DNA from: Chamaecrista fasciculata
Taxonomy: Eukaryota > Streptophyta > Magnoliopsida > Fabales > Fabaceae
DNA length: 64,000 nt
Assembly (NCBI GenBank): GCA_003254925.1
Contig: QANZ01017416.1
Coordinates: 256,413 to 320,412 of the forward strand
Direction of reading: 5' to 3'
In this document: piece after piece, positions 23,501 to 34,400 of the stretch
How positions within the stretch are numbered: position 1 is the stretch's first letter
How the letters are laid out: every line of letters starts with the position of its first letter
Position numbers and translations under genes: made by a program
The notes under the pieces: generated by a model
Database searches by the model: none
Seen by the model: only the letters and a program-made list of their open reading frames with translations
Told to the model about the DNA's origin: nothing

Positions 23501-26258
23501 TGTGTTATTCCTTTACAAAATATATCTCCACAAGTAAGATTATCAATTTTTTTCTGATACAGAACAAATTAATGCTTAGATTGCTTAAACTTATGTGGCC
23601 TTTGTTATATTCATGTTCATGTAGGAAACACTGGTTGATGAAGAAGCCAAGAAGGAAACTAGCATACTGGGTCAACAAGCACCGGCTAAAACAACACTTG
23701 ATATGCATTCTAAAGTAAGTGTTGGAGAAGGTCCTTCATCAGAGAAAGATAACAAACTGATTTCATCAACTCACTTAGAACAGGAGATTGCACATTCTGG
23801 CCCATCAACTTCTACCAAGGTAGGATTAATTAATGTTGCATTCATTTTAACATTGAATATATCTCTTGTTACTTGCTTATTCATTACTTGGCTTAGGAGC
23901 TCCATGAAAATAAATTGAGCAATGAAGAAACATATGGAGAAAGCATAAGCACCACGGAAGCTCCAAGAAGAGTTGATAAGCCATTTAATAATGCACAAAA
24001 AGTTAAAGAAACTACTAACGCGAGCTCTTTCAAAGAAACAATGGGAAAAACTGCAGTAGCTGCCCCACCAACATTAGTTGAAACAAAGGATGTAGCCTTT
24101 AATCCAGTTTTTACTTCATCAGTTGACACCTCTCCAATGGTAAATAAGTTCTCCTATGGTTTTTATAGCATTTACATTCCCTCCATCCATCTTTGCACTA
24201 ATTCTACTTTTACTGATTGTTTTTAGACCAATTGTTCCATTTTGTTCATGTTAGATCTTTCAATTGCGTTTTATTTTGGACCATACAGTATCTTCTCTTT
24301 AAATTTATTGTCCTATATTGATAATTTTTTAGTTTCCAAATTAAAGTTTCAGAAATATTTTTGCTTACAAGTCAACTTAATTGACAACTAAACTCCTAAT
24401 AGTAAGAGAAATCGTTGAGCATCTTCCCTTTTCTAGTATAATGACAACAGTGGCTACTGGGTCATCTAATTTATTAGCTATGTCAAAAGCAATTCCTTAC
24501 CATAAACCTCCTCTTGCTTGTTTTGCAACAATTCAGGAAATAGTGGAGGCAAGTGTTCGAGATGGACCTAAATTAGAGGATGCTATGATATCAGATCAAA
24601 CCATGGATTCAAAAGTAAGATTAATATTAAATGTTTCATTTGGTTTAGCTTTGAATATATCTTTTGTTTATTCATTACTTGTTCTTAGGAGCTCCATGTA
24701 AAGAAGTCAATGGATGATGGAGAAGCATTGGGAGAAGGCAAAAGGACCAAGGAAGATCTAGGAAGGATTGATGAGTCATTAAATAAAGCACAAAAAGATG
24801 ATATCTCTCCAGTCCTGGTAAGGATTGGCCCTCAGTACCTGCACATGTGCATATATCATATCAAATTTGATGAAAAACGTTCATCCATTAGGCAACTTGA
24901 ATAAGAGGCAGCTTTCCAAAATTATTTCTGTTTGCAATTTTATGACTAAAAATTTCCAAGAAACTTTTGTCTATATTTCCATTTTTTATTTCTGGTAAAA
25001 CTATAACTAATAATCAAGATCCAAGGGCATCATAATCTGACCAAGCAGATGGACACTTCTGTATATATAATATAGTGAAAGAAAAAAGTTTTGCTACTTT
25101 TTTTGTGGCATTTTCCATCCGTTCGTTGATCTCTGCATTGTTGGTACTTCTGTTTCATTTTGTACATTCTTGATCCCTTGCATGCATTAGTTTCCATTGA
25201 ATTTGATATTTTGACTTTTTTTGGTTTTAGATCTCATCCATCACTACTTTCAAAGAACCTCAAGCAAAAACTGCAACGAATGATCAAGAACCAAGGGCTT
25301 CACAATCAAACCAAGATGATGTCTCGGGAAACACAGATTCTCCTCAAGTATATTTATATTTTATATCATTACTTTTGGAAACTTCTGTATATTAACAGTG
25401 AAAGAAAAAGGTAATAAGACTAATGCCTCTTGTTCTTCACCTCAGGGTCAAATGATAGTCAACCAAACTGAGATAGACATTGGCAAACAATTTGAGGAAG
25501 ATGATCTCTTTAAATTATTTCGAATAGTGGATGAAGGTGCAGACATGGAAGTTGGCATGTCCTATGTTTCTAAATTTATTGTTGAAGATGACGACAAGGT
25601 GGCTAAGGCCTTTACGGACTTGGAAGCTTCATTGAAGATGAGTCTAAATGAGATAGCAAGCTCAGAAGAAAATAGTCTTCGCCTACAGTATGCTCTCAAC
25701 TTGTTGTCGGCATATTGCTTAGAAGATGGAGCTCCCTCTCATGGCCTTTCAGCCACAATAGGCTCTCTACAACAAGAAATCCAAAGCATTCTATCTTCCT
25801 TCAAGCAAGCCTCTTCTACCATTCACGCATTCACTGCGCTTGAAGAAAAAGAGAAGTGTATCAACTTAGAACTCCCTCAACGAAAGCAGGCAGCCAAGGC
25901 TCTCTTATCAGAAATTTACAATATTGAGAAGTCTGTGGTTGAAGCTCAACAGAAGGAAGCAGAACTGAAGGAACATATCTCAAGGTTGCAGGCTGAAGTG
26001 AACAGCAAAGAAAAGGAAATCAAAGAATGTGAGATCAAACTATCATCTCTTCAAGAACAAAAGAAGAAAAGTGTTTCTGATACCATAGGGTTCATAAAGG
26101 AGTTTGAGGCTGTGAAGAAAGAAAAGTCTCAAATGGTGGAAGAACAAATAAAGGCAAGGGAAGAATTAGAAAAAGTGGATGCTAAGTGGCCTTCCTGTGT
26201 GGCCAATTTGAAGAAAACTGCACTGCTGCTAGGAATTCATCTTAATCACAAGCTTTAA
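17589..26258 (+). CDS. CC-NB-ARC-LRR receptor with very long multi-exon C-terminal tail; one in-frame TGA after the CC
   Basis: ATG at 17589 starts a CC region of about 106 codons. TGA at 17907-17909 interrupts the frame, which continues unshifted to 20765. NB-ARC motifs: P-loop GMGGTGKTT (codons 178-186), kinase-2 LIILDDVW (257-264), RNBS-B LITAR, GRLPAAI, RNBS-D CSLFPEDFEI, MHD (492-494). LRRs continue through exon 3. Exons that join in frame: 17589-20765, 20944-21555, 21656-22346, 22448-22494, 22591-22656, 23399-23533, 23625-23819, 23897-24139, 24537-24614, 24689-24817, 25231-25347, 25446-26258. This gives about 2,100 codons, against about 900-1,300 for ordinary CNLs. The first NLR has CGA where this one has TGA, so a C-to-T change at a CpG explains the stop. 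All other catalytic motifs and splice sites look intact. A recent pseudogene, a read-through gene or a split receptor are the options. A possible poly(A) signal AATAAA is at 26510-26515. Confidence 0.85.
22860..23398 (+). repeat. Direct repeat inside an NLR tail intron (exon-intron unit duplicated)
   Basis: The block at about 22866-23010 (GTAATCTAATT, AAGAAATCCTTGCC, CTTCACTTGCATAT) is repeated at about 23227-23370 (GTCATCTAATTCAGAT, AAGCAATCCTTGTC, CTTCACTTGCATAT). A third, more diverged copy lies at about 24450-24536 directly before exon 24537-24614. The first copy has no exon left after it. Confidence 0.65.
25010..25090 (+). pseudogene. Dead copy of a tail exon end within an intron
   Basis: AATCAAGATCCAAGGGC and the following ACACTTCTGTATAT and GTGAAAGAAAAAAG match the exon 25231-25347 (GATCAAGAACCAAGGGC) and the intron after it (AAACTTCTGTATAT, GTGAAAGAAAAAGG). 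It is a partial duplicate of that exon with its downstream intron and has lost its reading frame. Confidence 0.55.
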
Positions 26259-28059
26259 TAGTTAGAGATTGTTAATTTGATTTCCAAGAAAAAACAAAAA
26301 TAAAAAGGTTTCTCTTGATGCTAGAGCCACATCTCAGAACATTCTAGCTAGAGTGGAAATCTTTATGCATCATTGTTGAATCATAATAAGTTTGTGTGTC
26401 AGCACTCTTAATAAGTAATTTTCGTCTTTCCTATAATTTGCTGTAATGGAGTTGTCTCTAATAAGTGGTATTGCTGTTTCAATATATTCGTACACTATGG
26501 TACAATTTGAATAAAAATGTTTTAATGAACTCAAGTTCTTCATGTGGTTGCTGAATGCAAGTTCTATAGTTAATATTTGTTCACTTTGTTAACAGAAGTG
26601 CTCTACTTTTGCGCATTATGTCCCTCGTTGTGACGGGAATTAGAAGGCTTGCTAACTTGAACTTTAGGTGATTTTATATTATTACAATTATCATTATTAA
26701 ACATGCTTTACAAGAAGTCGATCGGTGATTCACTACATATATTCTGGAGTTTATTTCATGTTACTGATGGAGTACTTGCTAAGCATATTGGTTTATAATA
26801 CATGGCTCCTTTCAATGGTTTGTTTTGTGATTGAAGCCTCTCAATTATAAATCGATTCTTTTCCTTGAGATGATTTGCTGAACTGTGTTAATCTCACTAT
26901 CACTTTGATTGTGTTTTATATTTATGTGAGTTTACATTTGGTGTATTACGCAGTATGATGAATATTCAGTATCTGCTTGACATCCATCATCCTTAGTCCT
27001 TAAAATTTAAGTGAGCTTACTTCCAATGCATGGGGTTCTCCTTTGTAACCCAAGATAAATATATCTTCTGTTTTGGAGATTTACTCTACATTGTCTATTT
27101 ATTTAATGGCTTATTTTTATGATATTTTATTTGTTAGTTACTTCGTCATGTTGTATACTTGCTTTCTAACCTTCATAAAAAGTTTTTGCTTGTTAAAAGT
27201 GATTTTAAACCTTTTAGTGATCAAACTTCAACCTTCAGCAACATGAGTTGCAAGTGACTCATACTTGAATGCTCTAATCTTAATCATTAAATAGAAAAGG
27301 TCTAATTCCTCCCATTTGGGAGAAATTTTTTCTCCCAATATTATATATAAGGGTACTCCTCCCTTGATTTTCTTTGAATTCCTACCCTTTTTACCTCCAA
27401 AGATAAAGAGTAAAAAGATGACCTGAGAATTCTTTACAATCCTATTAAAGGGACATTAAACTCTAAAGTAAAGCAATAAATGGAGGGGTAGTTTTATCTC
27501 CCACATAATGCTTTCTCGTTCAAAATCTCAGTCTAATGCAGCATTTAGATGCTGATAATTTCTTACTGAAAAGTTAAATCCTTCATTCTCCTTTTTCAAC
27601 TTGTAAATGTAGCATAATGGAGGGCGAAAATGAAAACTAGCAAGCCATGTTGAAAATAGAAAATATGATTTCATCTGAGGTTCATTCAGTACAATATGAA
27701 GAAACTCTAAGCTTGAAAAACAGTCCTAGGAAAGAAAAAAATAAGGGCGAAGTTAAAGGCTTAATCAGCTGCCACTGTACAAAACTCAGATTCTATCACT
27801 CTTCTAGTTCTTAATATATGAGTGGAATGTGACACATCCACAGTATGTTTACATAGCAAAACACCATATATTTTGTTATACATGTCTGTTTCTTTTTGTT
27901 CTCAGCCTATTCAATTTCCATATATATCCGGAGGACAACCCCACATGGAACCAAAGAAATTTTGGGATGACAAGCTTTATATATATATATATATCTTCCC
28001 ATTAGAGGGCCCAAAGCCCCAAACAATGAGGAATGATCAACCAAACAACTCTAACTGCA
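26259..28059. other. Intergenic region between the NLR and KUP7
   Basis: Contains the NLR 3' UTR and then AT-rich sequence with no recognised gene. Short palindromic blocks built on CTCCCA/TGGGAG occur near 27315-27350 and may be the worn end of a MITE. A short TA run is at about 27978-27993. Confidence 0.45.
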
Positions 28060-28069
28060 CATTCCAAAA

Positions 28070-28311
28070 GTGAAAACTTACTTTTTGTCCTTGAATTGTC
28101 CCAAAATTAAGATTTAGTCCCTAAATATTGAAAGTACAACTTTTGATCCCTAATTTTTTTACAAATAAACTATTTAGTCCCTGAAATATTTTCTGTAGGG
28201 ATTAAATAGTTGGTGTTTGTAAGAAACAAAGACCAAAAAGTATATTTTCAAAATTCATAGACTAAATTGTAATTTTAAAATAAATTTAAGGATTAAAAAG
28301 TAAGTTTACTC
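28070..28311. mobile_element. Small long-TIR MITE with 10-bp target duplication, 3' of KUP7
   Basis: The left end (AAACTTACTTTTTGTCCTTG, ATTTAGTCC) is matched by the inverted right end (GGATTAAAAAGTAAGTTTAC, GACTAAATTG). CATTCCAAAA flanks it at 28060-28069 and 28312-28321. It is 242 bp long and has no coding capacity. It lies about 100 bp beyond the KUP7 stop codon, so it may be part of its 3' UTR or terminator region. Confidence 0.75.
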
Positions 28312-28417
28312 CATTCCAAAAGAGACCTTCCCAAGCGCCACGGACTAGTGAGTGCTATCAAACTAAACTTCCATAGTAACTCCCATATGTTTTATTTCAG
28401 TCGCAAAACTGACACCA

Positions 28418-31400
28418 TCATACCATGTAAGTCATGCCAACCTGCATCAGATGTGAGTGAGGTACACTTAAAGTTGTGATCCCCCTCCTGCAGTTCTTTC
28501 TCAAGAAAGCATAAAAATAGTTAATAACTAGCTTCTTTATAAACCAGGAATCCTTCCTCGCCCTTATATCCCCATGACCGAGAAGATAAACAACCCCAGA
28601 TTCTTTTGCCTTGCGTATAAAAGACAGCTCTCTTTCAAGACTCTGCTCTGCATCAAGCACTGGGAGGTCAGAGGATGCTGGGTTCACCTCCTGCGATGTG
28701 CTTGCATCCAAAATGGGGTTGTGGGTATCCTGGAAATCAGCCAGAAGAGGAACACCAAGTGAATAAACACTCCCATTGGGAGCTACAAGAACCCTCGAAG
28801 CAGAATATTCTTCCTCTGACTCTGAATCATCATCTCCGTCACTTTCTAGTGACCGCTCCTGAGCCTCTCGACGTATGAACTTCTCCAGGCTCTCAATCAG
28901 CAACTGCTCAAAAGCCTGGTGGTTTTCTTTGCGAACATCTTTATAACCATACCTGTTGACATGCAAAAAGTTCAGGCTTGCAAGATAAAAATGAAAATTT
29001 ATCATAAGATATTATACATTGATTAACTAAATGAATAGGAGTGAAGGACCCCATTTTCATTATACATATAACTCAGGTTAAGCAACATGCACGTAGATTT
29101 CACATTCCCACCAATCTCATCTAATATTGTGTACACATTCCAAAATGCAAAAATTTAATTACATTACCTGGCAATACAACGAAATATATGGTAGCTTTTT
29201 GCACAGACCCGCCGGAATAGGAACCTTTCACTTTGAGGCACCACGGGAACTGGTACATACTTGATACTCACAATTATAATCATCGAGTGTATTGCTGGGA
29301 GTGTGGTGAGAAAATGGCCAAAAATTGCAGGAATTCCTTTAACCAACTCATTATAGAGCAAACCAATCCCAGGAGCTCGAATTGTCCCAAGATTGCAACC
29401 TAATTCTCGCATCAAATCCATTGACAGCTTTTGCTTGACTTCAGTTTCATACTTGAGCTTGCTTCCATAATTCCATATATACATTATAAGAAACATTATT
29501 ATGGCAAACACCAATATTATCCAACTTCCATCTGTCACACTCCACAAAACTGATGAAAAGAAAGTCAACTCCAATCCCAAGAAGACTACCACAAAACTCA
29601 GAACTATAATAATATGTATCTGCCATATAAGGAGCATAACAAGGGTTACTAAAATAGTGGTCATCATCATCACCCCGATCTCAGCAATGCCTGAAAAAAG
29701 AAAAAAGAATATGCTCAATACAAGAAGCAAGATGTGCAATCAGTAAGAACAGATCTTACTACCTAACTTGAAGAACGAAATTATTTCCTTCAAATCTTTA
29801 AGTAATAGAAAAAATTTTATAAGAGAAAAGGGAAGCAATCAATAAAGAGGGAGGACTAAATCCTCCAAGATAAAAGAGGGGGGGGAATTTATATATAGTC
29901 AAAGAGTTTAAAAAATACAACAAAGCTAACAAATAACTCTGCTTGTAGGATATGGAGACAAAACAACCATGATTCTTAACCAAAGAGAGGCAACAAAAAA
30001 TTTCGCCTACTAGCCAAAACTTTGAAAATAAATTGCTCCACCCTGGGCCAAACCCTTTTTTATTTGGTACAACATTAAAAGAAAAACTTCTAACAAAATT
30101 TAACTCTGTCATCCTATGTAATAAAATGATAACTACTTTTAAAGAGACTTGCTCAGACAAGCATCCGTCTATATATATATGTGTGGGCATGAGTGTATAA
30201 CTGCAGAAGTTTATGTATTTAAACCATCAACACATACAGGATGTGGTTGTTCTGAGCATAAAGACCGATTAAAAAGCAGGGTCATATTTCTTTTCATGCA
30301 TTTGAGATCACTTAAAAGCTATGTTGCACTTGCACAGGTACGGGGTACAATTAATTTTGAAAATTATGGGGTACAGACACGTCAACATTTATTTAAATAC
30401 AAAGCTATAAAATATAAATTTATATGATTTCTTATAAAAGTACGAATATTTTGTTTATTAATCTAAAGAAAATGAAGTTCTAATATAACAAAAATAAAAT
30501 TAGATAAAAACATTGTAATATTTTACAAAATATATATATATATATAATTTATATTTTATGATATTTTAAAAGTACCCAAGAGTATTTACAGAATACGGAT
30601 ACGGGTACGAGTACGGCACCATTTTCAAAGTACCCATGCTTCATAGCTTAAAAGGCTTCTAGCTGTATTACCAATTCTCAATCAGTAGAGGGCATCTAAA
30701 AGATATAGGACAGAGTTCAATGCAACTCATAACGAATACAGTTAGATAAGCTTCTTGAGAACTATTTTATAGACAGTTGACTATGGAGGTCACACAGTCT
30801 CACCAAGTTACAATTTGCAGATGATGTGTAAAAATTGTTCATTTGTCTTTGGAAATGAAAATAAAGGAACGGAAATAAAACAATACCATATGCATTCCCA
30901 ATCTCATCAATGCTGGATATAGAGCACACAAACACCAGGGAAACAGCCAAGAGGAACCAGTTAATGACAGGGATATAGATCTGGCCCATAAATTTCCGAG
31001 AAGTGTGAATAATTTTAAGACGAGGGAAACAACCAAGTGCAGTTGATTGTTTTATGCATGAAAATGTCGCTGTTGTCATAGCACGACTTGCAATTAGTGC
31101 AGCAATGTTTGCAATGAGGAAAACTGGCCAGAATGCACTACCTGCAGACAGAGTAGTATTAGGTGAAGATCTTGCACCATAGACAATGACAGGTACTACC
31201 ACAGATGAGATTAAATATCAAGACCTACTTGGAACAGAAGTATAGAAAGCTTGACCAGCATCAGCATGGTTTTCCATAAGGTATGCAGCTTGACCCAAAT
31301 AACCCAATACCAGGCATGGCAAAACAAGAAAGACAAAAGAAAGCTGCAGACAACCGCCATCAATTTCATTTACACTTTAGATAATGAGATGATAAGGGGA

Positions 31401-34400
31401 GAAAGGGAAAAAACATGAAATCAAAAGCCCTGACATTCTAATATATGAAACAAGCCACTAGGTCCTTAGCTTCTATACCTGAACTGATCGTACAGAGAAG
31501 TAGCAAAGATCTGCAAACATAGCCTCAGAACCTGCAGCATTATCCAGTAAAAATGTTAAGGGAAGATTGAATGGGTTATGTATAATCCGGAAATAGCTAC
31601 ATCCATATTTTATATTAAACGAAAGAAACTAGAATAAGCATTATCAAGATCAATACTCCATTTTCATGAGTATGACAGAATTGCAATGTCAGAGTGTTCA
31701 AGTATGGAATTTTTTACCACTACCAGTAGTGGATTCACTATTTCTTGGATAGCGACTTTTAAGTAGCTTTTCTATTTTTGCAGTTCTCATCCCAATAGAA
31801 ATGGTAGTTACAAGAAACTTATAGATCTAGACTCAGGCACTCATAGGCCATAGCCACTTAACTTTCTCCTTGCATTCCAATTTCCAGCGACCCTTAAGTT
31901 GAATGGAGCTCTCCATCCAGCCCACTCAAAATTTTAAACTTTAACAATGTTTAAATCCCTAAAGCAACTGTAAATGCGTTACATTTACTGCTACTTAGAA
32001 GTTCTGGCATTCACATACTATAGGCAAGCCAAAAACTTCTAAAGCCCAGATACAGTACTTCAATCCTGGACCCCAAAGTGCAACTATGACACAACTAAAT
32101 CCCACCACAGTAACCGGAACACTTCAATATCCTATTGTTCTTGTAGCAAACAGAAAAAACACAAGCACTTACATACAACTGCCTGCTAAAGCCAATAAGT
32201 AAATGATACTGAAAAAAAGAAAGGACAAGCAGCAAATCATAGGCAGAAACCAAGCAGGTGCTAAGTGAGTAACTAAAAAGAAAAAATTTAACCATTGCTA
32301 TTTCACCAAACCACTTGTTCCACCAAAAAGCCCAAAAAGAAAACTTTAATTCAAAAACTAAGAAAATCATCAAGAATTTTTCTCGGAAAAATTTCAATAG
32401 CAAACTAGGGTGACAACCTACATCATATTTGGGATTTGGAACCTTTTAGGTGTAACTTCAACAGTTGAAAACAATAATCTATCACAGCATTTCTGATTCT
32501 CCATCTAAAGCAAGAATGAGTCTAAGCAACCTGCCAAATTTGACTAAATCAATAGTTCCAAATTGGAAAAGGTGATTCCTAGACAATTCACTTTCACATT
32601 AAAAGTTAATTTTAGGGAGTGTATAATAATCATGTCTTTGAATAACATCCCCATAGTTGATTTGCAAAGGCACATGTACCTTATAAAAAAAGTATCAGGA
32701 AAAGGAAAAAAAAAAAACTCAATTTATTTTGTCACAGACAAATTTGCAGCTTAGCCTATCTATGTCACCACAATAGCAGCTGTAGCATTAGAAGCAGAAT
32801 TAATTCATAAAATTAAACTACACCCTGGCAAGAAAATAAATATAGAATTACCTGTTGCACAGAGAAGACAACCCCCAAGAGAATACCACGCTTTAGTTGA
32901 ATTCCTCTTGAAGAAGTAATAAATATGGATTGGATTAAATGCCCTCAACACAGTGGTGTCATATTTGATGAGATTGTATATTCCAATGCCCGCAAGGGAA
33001 CAAAACCATATGAACAAAGCAGGTCCTACAGCAAGTCCCACCTTACTCGTTCCATACTTCTGTACACTGAACAAGACGATGAGGCAGGCAACAGAAATCA
33101 TCACCACTTCATCTGCATAATCAGTGATAAAGAAAGATATTAATTCCCCAGCAAAATTTACCACTACAAATGAGCAAAAATCAGTTTATGAATACACTAA
33201 ACCTCCTACCAAAAGAAAAAAAAAAAACAATTTTTCAGACCAAATTGACAGATGGCAGAAACTTCATTAGAATTAAAATGTTTATCATATCTGTAGTCTG
33301 TACTCCAACTTTAATCCAAAGTAAAAATTACAAATAGCACGTGATCTCAAAAGGTTGTGGAAATAGACATTATAAGAATGCAAGGATGATTAAACTCCTC
33401 ATTATAGTGATAAAGATCAGCTCCCCAACAGCAGGACCATTACTATTAGCACTGTTAGAATTACGGCACTGAATCTTATTTAAGTTAATGATAACAGTTT
33501 CTGGATTATTTACTCATTCCCCATATTACTGTTGATGCTTGACATATTAAGAAAAATTACAATAGAAACATCAAAGATTCATAAAATTTGGCTTTGAGAA
33601 TTAGATATACAAATTATCTGCCCCCCATATTAACAGACACGTTTAACACACCAAAGAGACAGCATCCATAAGTATTTTATCATTTGTCAGTAAAATTAAA
33701 TGCAGCAGAAGCTAACCCAGCCGTATCCTTCCCAACCCTCTCCTGCAATCAACCCATAAGAGTTAAAATAACCAATCTACAGAAAGAAAAAAGACCATAG
33801 CTCCCTTCCACCCTTACAAATATGCATTCAGATACCCACTATTCCACAACTACTAACTTCTCTGCTACAGTTTCCATTCACGCTACCAGTACTAAAAGGA
33901 CCACAGCCTGTATATCTTGCCTCAACCAACTTAAACATATCATAAGTCAATAAGGATAGAGGAGAAGATGATAATGAAGAGTGGAATTCAAGCAGGCAAT
34001 ACCATCCCTTCACATACTAATACTGACTTGAATTTCCCCAACGCTATTGCCAAATACCAGAACCTTCCCCTTTCAACAAAAGGCATCATTTTTCAGTGTC
34101 CCCACGAGACAGAATAAAGCATAGATAAGATAACCCTTAGACACAAAATTAGGTTTCTAAGTCAAATAATGATAAAGGAAAAGCAAACGCAATGTGTCTA
34201 TAGAAAACTAAAAGATAAATACCAGTATTGATAACTATTATGGGTATAAACGGGAACGTTAATAAGTTAAAGCAATACCTTGTTTAATTGCATTAACCCC
34301 AACTCTTAAACCACCAACAGAAGACAGTACTGCAGAAGAATCACTTAAGATGTAAGACTCAACATAAAAAGAACAAACAATTGATGATCAAAAGACAACA

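Larger units (their letters stand above)
22448..26258 (+). other. C-terminal tail of the second NLR: chain of phase-0 mini-exons ending in a helical/coiled-coil exon
   Basis: Nine exons after the LRRs (listed under the gene) are almost all multiples of three bases. Repeated types are visible. Two start EIEEQ/EIVEA, carry GPKLxD and xSDQT or PDQT, and are 23399-23533 and 24537-24614. Two start ELHxxK, carry GRID/RRVD and NKAQK/NNAQK, and are 23897-24139 and 24689-24817. Exon 23625-23819 corresponds to two separate exons of the first NLR fused without an intron. The last exon encodes 270 residues: an acidic start (FEEDDLFKLFRIV), a helical part (AFTDLEASLKMSLNEI, SSFKQAS) and a heptad-rich Lys/Glu coiled coil from about residue 170 (EAELKEHISRLQAEV, KSVSDTIGFIKEFEAV). 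No catalytic domain is recognised. The function is unknown; oligomerisation or partner binding is only a guess. Confidence 0.7.

Noticed and set aside
29798-30190. Minus-strand frame of 130 codons within KUP7
   Set aside because: Lies wholly in a KUP7 intron, is low in complexity and has no domain.
30340-30640. GGGTAC-rich words and a TA run in a KUP7 intron
   Set aside because: Looks like worn repeat sequence, but no matching ends or target duplication could be found.
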